The notes below the pieces were generated by a model. The model had not been told where the DNA came from, ran no database searches, and saw only the letters and a program-made list of their open reading frames with translations. A stretch of DNA of 64,000 nucleotides. Source: Aphelocoma coerulescens. Taxonomy: Eukaryota; Chordata; Aves; Passeriformes; Corvidae. Positions 25,661-34,315 of the stretch are shown in pieces (position 1 is the first letter of the stretch; every line of letters begins with the position of its first letter). Position numbers and translations under genes: made by a program. The DNA lies in contig NC_091016.1 of NCBI RefSeq assembly GCF_041296385.1, positions 10,947,997 to 11,011,996 of the forward strand, read 5' to 3'.

Positions 25661-25869
25661 TCTTTGCTCCTTGCCAGACTGCAGTGTGCACCAGAGTACA
25701 CTCTGGCCGAGAAGGAGAAGGCAGACAGCGCCACCATCTGACGGGCCCTATGCAGGTTATGACAGAAAGCAGACTGCCCCTGGAAGGCACTGGCAGCTAC
25801 GAGTTCCCCAAGTGTCAGGGGCAAATGCTGGGCGAGCTCGTCATCCTGGCACGGTTCTCTGTGCGAGAG
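25661..25869 (+). repeat. Left junction: diverged monomer segment and non-array extension
   Basis: From 25,661 the monomer sequence continues with increasing differences (gaagatctttg for gaagctctttg). It carries gccagactgcagtgtgcacc, otherwise seen only in D-type monomers. After about 25,760 it leaves the array sequence for an extension containing ctggaaggcactggcagc, which resembles the extension of the long form at 26,300-26,510. Confidence 0.65.
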
Positions 25870-26190
25870 CGACTTCTCAGCGGTCCTTCTCGTGGCCCCG
25901 ATTGCGCTGCTGTGTTTTCAAAGTCCTGCACACTGAAAGACTCATCCAGCAAGTGCTTCTCCCCTTCAAGTTTCGCTGAGCGAGAGCTACCATGGGTAGT
26001 GTGGACGCCGCGAAACCGAAGGGGTCTCCCGCTAGCTCGAGCTGCGGAAAAACCGTGCACAGCACACTGACAAGCGGCAAAGCACAATGGCCTCGCTCGG
26101 CTTCTCTTCTGCCCAGACAACGAAAGGCGAAGAACGAAGCCTCAGAGCACCGGGCTTGTGCGTGCAGCATTGCAGAAAGCGCAGAGACGC
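25870..26190 (-). repeat. Inverted, diverged monomer copy
   Basis: Read on the minus strand this segment follows the monomer: gtgcacggtttttccgcagc and ccgaaacttgaaggggagaa match M1 780-900 with many differences, and its upstream part matches M1 655-720. With M21 at 25,380-25,600 it forms a long imperfect inverted repeat at the array edge. Confidence 0.7.
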
Positions 26191-26810
26191 CTATCGGGAA
26201 TTTCGGTCCTTGCGAGAGAGTCTTGTGTGCCTCGTGGTGCTTCGAGCCGAGAAAGACCGGGCAGACAGCACCGCCACAGAGGGGGCGCTTTTGCACCTTG
26301 TAAAAGGCAAGAGGACTGCTCCTGGAAGGTGGTGCGAATCCCTGTTGCCACTAGTGTCAGGAGCAAAGTGCTTGCAAGCTTATTGTCCTGGCACAGCTCT
26401 CTGCGGGAGACGTAGCCGAGAAGCTTTCCGCTTAGCTTGGGATCGCAAGAGGGACAGATTGTGCTGCTACGTAGCGCTGGGAAGGAGAGGTGCAGGGCCC
26501 AGGCGTGTTTGGGCAGAAGCAGTGCACTGGAGCGCTTGGCTGCCGACACAGCGTTCCGTGCGAGAAGCAGACCGCTGTTCGCCTCCGGGAGAATGAAGGT
26601 ACGGCGTGCTCGAAAAGGCGAAGGACGAAGCCGCAGAGCACCGGGCTGGTGTGCGCGTCGTATGGGCTTGCAAGACGAAGGGTGGCTGCTGCACTCCTGC
26701 CTGCTGAATTGACGTTCTAGCATTCGGAAGGAGGACGCTCAAGGGCACTTGCTTGTGCCGCTGCCTCTTCCTCTTCCAGCTCTAGGTGGAAGTGATTGTG
26801 CTTCTTCTCA
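26191..26810 (+). repeat. Diverged long-form monomer relative
   Basis: Forward homology to M1 from about 1030 into the next copy: cttcgagccgagaaagaccg, gcagacagcaccgccac, ggcgtgctcgaaaaggcgaa and cctgctgaattgacgtt all have counterparts. It carries about 210 bp (about 26,300-26,510) that array monomers lack. It retains a pyrimidine tract and AG (cctcttccag ending 26,779) matching the monomer's exon acceptor, but no matching donor was seen. Confidence 0.75.
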
Positions 26811-27102
26811 AGATTCTTGTGGAAACTCTTTTGTTGAACTTTGGAGTGCAAAATCCTGGGAATTGAATGTTACATTCCATCTAGAACGAAAGTTTTATTC
26901 CTCAGTTTTTGTCAGGAACAGCTAGAATGGAAAACACATCTTGGCTTTTTGCATTCCCTTCAGAGAATATTAACACTACGCAAATCGATGCCACGATCTA
27001 TTCTGTCACCTAAATTTACTGTTTCAATCATGCACTCATAGGCTGCTCGTCTGAAATTTTCTGTCCAGATTCATTTGACCTCACGCATCTTCTGTTTTGC
27101 AG
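26811..27102 (+). other. AT-richer stretch, nothing recognised
   Basis: About 290 bp of lower-GC sequence without clear similarity to the monomer. It ends in a pyrimidine run, tcttctgttttgcag, that looks like a 3' splice site for the block that follows. Confidence 0.4.
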
Positions 27103-27154
27103 TACCAACAAGTCTTGCTACAGAAAGACATGCTAGATCAGCAGCAGTGTTTAG
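27103..27154 (+). pseudogene. Exon-like block (52 nt), possible captured gene fragment
   Basis: A strong acceptor (tcttctgttttgcag) precedes 52 nt and a GTAGGC donor-like sequence at 27,155. One frame reads YQQVLLQKDMLDQQQCL, and the frame stays open past the donor to 27,360. The glutamine-rich residues look more protein-like than other frames in the window. I do not recognise the parent gene. It could equally be chance; as a lone 52-nt block it cannot encode a protein. Confidence 0.3.
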
Positions 27155-27540
27155 GTAGGCCTTTGGTACGGCAGTATCTGAACAGCACGCAACTCATACC
27201 TCAGCAATTCTCCCTGTGGCTCTGCTATGCGTGCTCTCGCATTTTTTCTCTCTCACTGAGCCTAAACTGTAGAACAAAAACATCCAGGAACTGCTGCCAT
27301 GGGAATGCACAAAGACCAAAATCCCAGAGGTGGCCTGTACATTTCCTTTGCAGCCCCTGAACCATATCAAACGCACTGCTGGTCTGTACTTTTCTTTCCA
27401 GTGACACATCACATTCAGTCGAGCGGATACTGCAGACAAACCGAATCACTTCCAGCTAGCGAGCTCCAATACGAAAATGTGGCCGCACAGGAAGCTTTCA
27501 CTGGCCTTGCATGGTACAGTTGCAAACTTGCACTATGACT
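27155..27540. other. Unassigned stretch after the exon-like block
   Basis: No clear monomer similarity. It contains catccaggaactgctgccat at 27,281-27,300, partly repeated as catccaggaactgctccca at 29,371-29,389, so this stretch belongs to a further low-copy repeat family within the insert. Confidence 0.4.
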
Positions 27541-28330
27541 GCAGTCAAATGGTACTCAGGGCTTTTACATTGCGTCTGTACACTGCACACACCCGACGGT
27601 GTTCTGTGCCTTCACTGTCAGTTTGGCTACCATCAAGTACTTTCATGTTCCCAAGGTGCCTATTTGGCACAAAGAAAAAGATACCAGCCTTGCTGGACTG
27701 CGACTTCTTCTGCCAGTCTTTCACGTACACACTTCTCACTGGGGCTATGCACCTTTCTTCTAAGCTGTGTGGAAAGTCACATTCTTTACACTCACAGATG
27801 CCAGTTTCCATCCTTAAAAGAGCCCGCAGCTCTGCCCATGCAAGCAGTCTGAGAACCGAAGCCCGCTGGCAGCATTCAGCTTTGTCTCTTTTTCAGAGCG
27901 TGTACTGCACACAGCACAGTATGCTGTGGGGGGTTTTCCTCCGTTATAAGTACAGTCATACTCTTTCTGTTCCACTAAGTCCACATCATCCATCTACCTC
28001 TCGCTCAGGGAAAGGCAGTAGGAGAGAGAAAAGCAGTTGCTGCATTGGTCTTTCCGAGTCCATGATTTTCAACAAACCGCCGCACTCTGGATGACAAGGG
28101 GGTGCAATGGGAGGGTCTGCTGTTCTTGCTCAAGCTGGCACTTTCATGAGCTAATGTTTGTGTAGGATGTTCACAAGTTAGTATCTGGACTCTGCGAGAG
28201 TGAAAGACAGCGCTGGGGAGCTCACATTGCCCTCTGAGTGTGGTGCAAATAAGAGTTTGTACCTGGAAGGGGGAGATCAGTGAAATCTTTTTGTCCTGAC
28301 ACGGTTGATTTGAGAGCAGTGGTGTTTTCA
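27541..28330 (+). repeat. Highly diverged monomer relative
   Basis: The stretch 27,895-28,070 keeps the order of monomer landmarks (tgtactgcacacagcac, gtacagtcatactctttctg, ctctcgctcagggaaaggca) and is closest to the copy at 31,930-32,090. Near 28,240 it keeps gtgtggtgcaaata, shared with 32,317. Similarity to the array itself is low, so this is one of the oldest relatives in the window. Confidence 0.55.
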
Positions 28331-28971
28331 ACTTGGCTCTGCACTTTGGGTGGTTTATAGCTAGGTGAGGGGCCTTTCCTTCTTTTGCAAGTCCCCCCTG
28401 CCATGCTGGGGTTGTTCTTCTGAGTGCTGACAGCGCGCAGGTTAAAGTTAACTGCTCCTCATGGCGCCCAGCACCATTCATGTGGCAATAGTTTGTTCCT
28501 TTGCGGATCCTGGCTCTTCGAATGTCTTTTGATTTCGTCCGGAAGACACTTCCATGTGGAGACAGCAACAGGTTGATGAATGGGCACCTTTTGTGACCAA
28601 TATTTACACTTGATGAAATTAGTGCATCAGGATGGTGATAGGCAACCAATGACCACTCAATTAACACTTACAATATTACTAACTTAAGCGAAACGAGGTT
28701 TTGCAAATGGCAATCTCTCCTTTGTACTGATACAGCCCTAATTTAATTTTCTTCAATGCACCAGCCTCAAGCACGGTGCTCTGCATGATTGCAAGTAAGA
28801 ATTGCAAGATTGCAAGTAGGAACATTTAGTTGGAAAGGAAAGCTGATGGCACAGGTTCACATGGCGCTGTTTCTATTCTTCAAAGTGAATGTGAAACCCA
28901 CTCTAACTTATTATCCAAATAGGAGAGCACCAGGGAATGCTCATACTTTAAAGGTAGCAGGGAAAAGAGCT
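28331..28971. other. Unassigned sequence with a small tandem motif
   Basis: No gene or known element recognised. A short repeat of gattgcaagta lies at 28,787-28,820. ORFs here are short and carry no recognisable motif. Confidence 0.35.
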
Positions 28972-29264
28972 CAGAAGCTTGGCTCTTGCATTCCCTCTCT
29001 AACAGTTCAACAGCTCTAGCCCAGAGAACTGCCTACTAGGAAGAGCCATTAAATTCACATGCTCTTCTATGTGCACTTTCCTCCTCAGCTTTAAGTACCA
29101 TCATAATCCTTCAGTCTCACAGAGTCAGGATGCAAACAGAATTTTATCAGGGGCTGCTAAAGTCAGCAGGATGCAAATTTGTTCAACAGCTTGGCTTTTT
29201 CATTCCTTCTCTAACAGTTCAACAGCTATAGCCCACAGAACTGCCCATGAGGAAAAGCCATTAA
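28972..29264 (+). repeat. Local direct duplication (about 80 bp, 212 bp apart)
   Basis: 28,972-29,052 and 29,184-29,264 share ctctaacagttcaacagct and their flanks, including gcttggct before and gccattaa after, with several substitutions. They look like two decayed copies of an older tandem unit. Confidence 0.6.
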
Positions 29265-29547
29265 TTCGCTGAGAACACCCTACATGCAGATCCAAAACTG
29301 CTTTCTTTGCCAAAGAGAGAAACTATGAGCCCATCTCAGAAGAACTGGGATCTCCTCCTCCAAAATAGAAAACATCCAGGAACTGCTCCCATCCAATGTG
29401 CCAGAACACTGTTACTGGACATTACCTGCCCTGGTGTCTAAATCAGCTGCACACCAAGGATGAGCATAGCTGCTTGTCTTGGCTTACTGCCAAGAGTTCA
29501 GAAGACCACCTTTCAGAAGTGGAAACGACATGCCAAAATTGACTTTT

Positions 29548-29763
29548 TCAGGAGACTGCCTTGAAAATAGGGCGTAGCAACTCCATACTTGTACAAATCA
29601 AGGCAGTGCTTCTACACCAAATATGCCAGGACAGAAAGTTGCTGCTGCCCTTTACCTCCACTAGGCAGCTTCTTATGTGCACCTGAAACACTGGGGCTAG
29701 GTGCTTTCCTTCCCATGGAAAAGCATTGTCATCCTCTCTGAGGAACTGGCGTGCTACCGCCAA
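29548..29763 (-). repeat. Minor inverted-repeat family, minus-strand copy
   Basis: The minus strand here reads FPWEGKHLAPVFQVHIRS. A + strand stretch at about 31,505-31,590 reads FPWEGKHVDPLFQVQMKD. At DNA level both contain gggaaggaaa and tgtttcaggtgca. The pair faces opposite ways across the GCAAG block. A weaker relative (FSWKGK) lies near 28,830. The shared frame may be accidental; no domain is recognised. Confidence 0.55.
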
Positions 29764-29939
29764 TATTGAATATATCTAAGAATTGCTCCTACACAAGAGG
29801 TGCCAGGAGAGAAATGTCTCAGTTGAGTTTACTTCCCCATGGGACCTTATCATCTGCTCCACCAACACTGGGATTCAGACCTTTGCATTCCAAGGAAAGG
29901 CATTATGAGTCACTTGGCCTTGCGTTGCCTTCAGTACCA

Positions 29940-30065
29940 TTGCCTGGTTTTTCCTAGCCTACCCTTGCTTTGCCTTCCTTGGCTACGTCTCTCTTGCCTA
30001 TGTCTCCCTTGCCCTGCCCTGCCCTGCCTATGATTTCCTTGCTTTGCCCTGCCTTGCCTTTTCTT
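29940..30065 (-). repeat. CCTTG-type degenerate low-complexity tract
   Basis: Pyrimidine-rich repetition of ccttg, ccctg and cctatg units. It is the same family as the GCAAG tract to its right, but on the other strand; orientation flips at about 30,060-30,071. Confidence 0.8.
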
Positions 30066-30081
30066 CCATGCAGGCAAGGCA
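30050..30081. other. Hairpin at the strand switch of the GCAAG tract
   Basis: tgccttgcct (30,050-30,059) and aggcaaggca (30,072-30,081) form a perfect 10-bp stem around a 12-nt loop exactly where the low-complexity tract changes strand. Confidence 0.7.
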
Positions 30082-30520
30082 ATGCAGTCAAAGCAAGTTT
30101 AGGCAATTCTAGTCAAGTCAAGGGAAAGTTAGGGAAAGCAAAGCAAGAGCAGTGAGCAGGCAGCAAAGTAGGGCCAATGAGTGCGAGGCAAGAGAAGGCC
30201 CAGAAGTTGTAGTTCGGAAGGCAGGGCATAGGAAGGTAAGTCCAGTGATGCAGAGGGCAGGCAAAGACAAGAAAGGCTAGGCAAGGAAAGGCCAGCCAAG
30301 AAAGGGGTAGGCAAATAAAAACAGGGAATGCTTACACAAAGCAATGTGAAGCAAGGAACAGCTAGGCAAGTCAAGGCAAGAACACAGAAAGGTCAGTGGA
30401 GTAAGGCAAGCAAGGGAGAGACAGGAGAAGCAAGTTAAATCAAAGGAGAGGAAGACAAGACATGGAAGGCCAGGGAAGGAGGCAGTAGGCAGGGGCTGGT
30501 TATGAAAGGCAGTGCAAGGC
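30072..30520 (+). repeat. GCAAG-type degenerate low-complexity tract, left part
   Basis: Purine-rich repetition of ggcaag, gcaag and aggca with irregular spacing. It is interrupted at 30,521 by an LTR-like element and resumes at 30,845. Confidence 0.8.
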
Positions 30521-30844
30521 TGTTGCTGTTGAGACGGTCACGACACACATACACTCTCTGCCCCGAGCAATGGCAAAAAACCACTTGTATTATTTATGCA
30601 TCTTCTCTTATGCACTTTTTTAGCTACATGTGCATGGACTATTATTTTGCTATAATACAATACTATTGGTTGTCTATAGTGTACACACATTCTTTGCTAA
30701 ACATCAGCCAGTATCGTCCCTTTTGCAGCTGTTACAACTTCTTTCTGTTGTTTATCTTCTTGCTTCTGCAATTCTCACGGGTACAAAATGATTGTATCAA
30801 CGGAAATGTCTGTGAGGCCTTCAGACCAGCTGTTGGTTCCCACA
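30521..30844 (-). mobile_element. Solo LTR-like element (about 324 bp) inside the GCAAG tract
   Basis: A sharp composition change interrupts the GCAAG tract on both sides. On the minus strand the element starts TGTGGGAACC and ends GCAACA, the TG...CA form of retroviral LTRs, and contains a CCAAT box (acaaccaatag) and a TATA-like gcataaata in suitable order. Flanks are caaggc on the left and aaaggc on the right, compatible with a short target duplication but not conclusive in low-complexity DNA. No internal retroviral genes are present. Likely an endogenous retrovirus solo LTR; the family is not identified. Confidence 0.55.
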
Positions 30845-31345
30845 AAAGGCAAAGGAGTGGTAGACAAAAGAAGGCCAGGAATCTGTAGGCAAAGCAGGGA
30901 TTGGGAGGGGTAGGCAAAGGAAAGCAAGGCCATGTTGGAAAGGGGCACAAATGTCAAGAAGGGCAAGGGTTATGCAAGGCAGTGCAAGGCAAGGGAAGGG
31001 TAGGCAGGCCAAGGCAAGACAAGAGCATGGAGGGGTGGTGCAGAAAAGGTGATGATCGGATGGATAGGCCAGTCAAAGGTGGGTAGGTGTGGGTAGACTA
31101 GGCGAGGGAAAGAGGGGTAGCAGGGCAAGGCAAGTGTTGGCTTTGCAAAGCAAGGCAAGAGAGACTTAGGCAAGGCCAAGAGAGTCATAGGAGAAGCAGG
31201 CAAGACAAGACCAGGAAACAAGGGGTAAGAAAGTCAAGGTGGGAGATTGGTGAACAAGGCCATGCAATGGAGACATAGGAAGGGCAAGGAAGGTACACAG
31301 AGGTGTCTGTAAGGCAATGCAAGGCTGGGCTCTGCATGGCAAGGG
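30845..31345 (+). repeat. GCAAG-type degenerate low-complexity tract, right part
   Basis: Continuation of the purine-rich ggcaag/gcaagg repetition after the LTR-like element, fading near 31,345. Confidence 0.8.
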
Positions 31346-31753
31346 ATGATCAGGTATGGCAATGCCTTCATGTACCCCACTGTTTCAGGAGAATATGAGA
31401 GGTGGCCCAGGGGTGGTCAAAGCCAGCAAGACCCATCTGTCCTGGCAGCTTTCCTCCGGGAGTAATCCTTGGTTGTATTGGATATGGGACATGCAATCAC
31501 CATTTTAGCCATAGACTCCTGGACAAGAATGAAAGTTCTTTTCCCTGGGAAGGAAAACACGTAGACCCACTGTTTCAGGTGCAGATGAAAGACAGAACAA
31601 GGAAGGACAAGGCACTCGAAGAACGCCTTCTTTCTGGACGCGTCCTTCTGGGTGTGCTCAAGCTGCGTGGGCTCGGCAGCACTGAAGGTGTAAGAACCTG
31701 TTTCTGGCCAGGCAGTGTGCTGCAGTGCAAGGGCTGCGCCTTACTTTGTTGAA
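31346..31753 (+). repeat. Minor inverted-repeat family, plus-strand copy, and lead-in to a monomer relative
   Basis: 31,505-31,590 matches the reverse complement of about 29,670-29,755 (gggaaggaaa, tgtttcaggtgca). A shorter ccactgtttcagg occurs at 31,378-31,390, suggesting another partial copy. Base 31,624 (c) is the one difference found between the two higher-order units. Confidence 0.5.
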
Positions 31754-32480
31754 GCAGGCAGAGCATTCTCAGCTGAATCTGCTTGTTGAAGCAGCTCTTG
31801 GCTGGACATTTGCAAGTCGCTCCACTGAGCCCATGAAGCCGGTGCCCAGCTGCTTCGTTCTTCGCCTTCTGTGGTCCGGACAGGACTGAAGCGCAGCGAT
31901 GGCTTGGAGCTTTGCCGCTCTTCAGCGTGAACACTGCACGCAGCCACAGGCTGCTGTGCACGGCTTTTCCTCAGCTCGACGTACAGTCATTCTCTTGCTG
32001 TTTCCCCGAGTCGAAAGTGTCCGTGTAGCTCTCTCGCTCAGCGAAAGGCGTCAGGAGAGAAACACTTGCTGGATGAGCTTTTCGCTGGCCAAGCCTTTCA
32101 ACACAGCACCACCATTCGGGCAAAGGAGGAGGAGAAAGGAAAGAGCACCTTTTCGTCCCGGCACGTTCTTCTTTGCGAGATGCCTCTCCGCCTCTTCGCT
32201 CCCTGCAAGGCTGTAATGTGCGCGGTGGCACTTGGAAGCGAGAAGGCAGGTGCAAGAGAGCACCGCGATCTGACGGCGCTGTGCCGGCTGGAAAGGAAAG
32301 AGGGCTGCCACTGGAATGCGGTGCAAATACAGGTTTGCACGCGTCGAGGGTAAGCGCCGGGTGAGCTTGCTGACCTAAAACGGTTCTCTGTGCCAGACAC
32401 AGGCATTGAGAATCTTTCCGTTAAGAATCAGGCTGCCACGCAAACAGAACGTGGTGCTGCCTAGCGCTGCGAGGGAAAGT
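31754..32480 (+). repeat. Diverged monomer relative, duplicated form (first copy, 727 bp)
   Basis: It follows the monomer from the equivalent of about 590 to 1100, with an extension containing tgcggtgcaaatacagg that the array lacks. It starts gcaggcagagcattctc, and the same start recurs at 32,481, giving a local 727-bp tandem duplication. The first about 170 bp of the two copies differ at only a few positions. Confidence 0.75.
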
Positions 32481-32880
32481 GCAGGCAGAGCATTCTCGGC
32501 TGAATCTGCTTGTTGAAGCAGCTCTTGGCTGGACATTTGCAAGTCGCGCCACTGAGTCCATGAAGCCGGTGCCCAGCTGCTTCGTTCTTCGCCTTCTGTG
32601 GTCCGGACAGGACTGAAGCGCAGCGATGGCTTGGAGCTTTGCCGCTCTTCAGATTGTTTACTGCAGGCATCTACATTTTTCTGTGCACGGATTTTCCTCA
32701 GCTGGACATAGAATTATTTTCTTGCTGTTTTACAGTGTCCAGACCATCTGTGTAGCTCTCGGTCAGGGAAATGCGTCAAGAGAGACGCCCTTGCTGGATG
32801 AGCTTTTCGCTGGCCAAGCCTTTCGACATCCCACCACAATTGGTCGAGGACGAGGAGAAAGGAGGGGTAACAGGGTAATA
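32481..32880 (+). repeat. Diverged monomer relative, duplicated form (second copy, truncated)
   Basis: Second copy of the 727-bp unit, close to the first for about 170 bp and then more diverged. It stops near 32,880, just after gaggggtaacagggtaat (32,862-32,879), and joins a different monomer segment. Confidence 0.7.
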
Positions 32881-32912
32881 TCTCTACAGTGCATCAGGTC
32901 ATGTGAAATTTG

Positions 32913-33625
32913 TGCTGCTGCTGCCTAGTGCCCTTGCAGCTATCTGGGGAAGCAATTGCCCTTCCCTTCAGTCTCTGAGTTTCGGAGAACACGAATGCAT
33001 GTAGGATGCAAGCGGAGGAGGGAAGTACAGAGTGCACCGGTGAGTTCGCTGTTGCTTACCTGGGGAGGGCGGAGGTGCAGCCCAGCACTGGCTTTGACGT
33101 CTACGGCCGTTCTCCAGGAGAGTAGCTGCTGGAGGCTGCCAAGGGAGCTGCGAGCACGAAAGTATAGCGGGCGTCTGTCTTAGAAGAAAGGCGCAGAGCC
33201 GCACTGTGATGCGCCCTTTCAGGAGGCTGCTTGGAGAAAGGGTGCTTTAGGAGGGCCTTCTGCTTTGACGCCTGCTCCTGGCTGAGCTCTAGCTGCAGGG
33301 ACTCTGCAAGGCTGAACGACTAGGGAAGTGCCTATCTCCACGCTGTGGGATGAAGTGCTACGGCTCCGCGTTCCCTTTTGGAGACGCGAGGACTCCCTCA
33401 GCCGGCTTGGCTTGTGAACGAGCCTGCTGGACTTCTGCAACTCGGTGCACTGCACCTGCAAGCCCGGTGCTCTGCGGCTTCATTTTTCGCCTCACGTTAT
33501 CCGCACGGAAGGGAAGCCCAGCGAGGGCACTGAACTTTGCCGCTTTTGCTCGTGCATGCTGCACGCACCCTCGGTGTAGCGTGCACGATTTCTTTCCACA
33601 GCTCTATAGGAGAAAGGCTCGCGAA
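32913..33625 (+). repeat. Diverged monomer relative covering the exon-like part
   Basis: Aligned to M1 about 115-815 in the same order: gtgctgctgctgcct, tctccaggagagtagctgctg, tctgctttgacgcctgctcc and gcactgaactttgccgctttt all have monomer counterparts. At a rough estimate it differs from the array at one base in six to eight. It retains the exon-like block with both splice signals. Confidence 0.85.
32940..33039 (+). other. Diverged copy of the putative exon (100 nt)
   Basis: The acceptor is tgcccttgcag (array: cctcttgtag) and the donor G|GTGAGT. The acceptor is arguably stronger than in the array although the sequence differs, and the block has a similar length, 100 against 98 nt. Retention of both signals in an old copy is the main support for real splicing. 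Confidence 0.4.
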
Positions 33626-33639
33626 GGGTGTCTGGACTT

Positions 33640-34315
33640 CAGGCGGCTCTCTTGAAAGCTGTGTATTGCATAGGCGAAGTTACAGCATTTCAGGGAGTGG
33701 GTATCCAGAGCCAGCCCTACAGCTGTCAGCTACAGCTGGTAGGCATACCTGGAGCCGCTTTCTGTTCAAGTTAGAAAGCATTATGTATTTTTCTTTGCTG
33801 AGTATCTCAATACATAGCAACCAATAAGCACCATACAACAATACCTTTACATTTGCCTGTAGCCTATCATGACTACTACCATTACCATATTATAGTCATT
33901 CTTATCCAATCACAAGAGTAAGTATGTTACAATTTAAGCTTACAGTGGAAAATTCTCAGACCTCTCTTCTTCTTGCTACATCGACATTTCTTGTTTGCCT
34001 GCGATAGCTCTCTTTTTGGTAAAAACATGTTTTCTATTTATTATGGCCTTCTTAAGACTTATTTACTTGGTGAAAAACATGTGCTTGTTTGTACTCACAT
34101 ACCGGTGTCCTAATAAAAAACATCTCCTTCCAACTCAATCTCCAACCTTTGCCTTCTCAGTTATTCAGTGATCAGTGTTTCAGCAAAACACCTTTTACTC
34201 TCTATCAAAACTCGTTTCCATTTCCTCCTCATGCTAAGTTTCTATATTCAGAGATCTTTCTGTCAAGCCTACATAGCTGTGAAACTTTCTTACCAAACTT
34301 TCATCCTCTCCAACA
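33640..34315 (+). mobile_element. AT-rich tract, possibly LTR-derived
   Basis: A sharp change to low-GC sequence, with CCAAT boxes (agcaaccaataagc, cttatccaatcac) and an AATAAA at 34,112-34,117. The arrangement recalls an LTR, but I cannot see clean TG...CA ends or a target duplication. An unrelated AT-rich insertion is the alternative. It separates the diverged relative on the left from the returning monomer on the right. Confidence 0.35.

Larger units (their letters stand above)
25661..34315. repeat. Insert 1: mosaic of decayed monomer relatives, low-complexity DNA and LTR-like elements
   Basis: About 8.7 kb separating arrays 1 and 2. It begins by gradual divergence inside M21 and ends by gradual return to monomer sequence (34,316-34,520). 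Its parts are listed separately: diverged and inverted monomer relatives at both ends, a region with an exon-like block, a GCAAG-rich centre with a solo-LTR-like insertion, and an AT-rich tract. No long open frame looks coding; the longest (minus strand 28,005-28,667) has no recognisable domain. Confidence 0.85.

Noticed and set aside
26240..26265. CENP-B box-like sequence near ttcgagccgagaaagaccgg
   Set aside because: The spacing between TTCG, the central A and CGGG does not fit the consensus, and no better candidate was seen in the monomer.
28005..28667. A 220-codon minus-strand ORF in insert 1 (and at 44,270-44,932)
   Set aside because: No recognisable domain. It overlaps a diverged monomer relative, and its identity between the inserts reflects the recent duplication rather than constraint.
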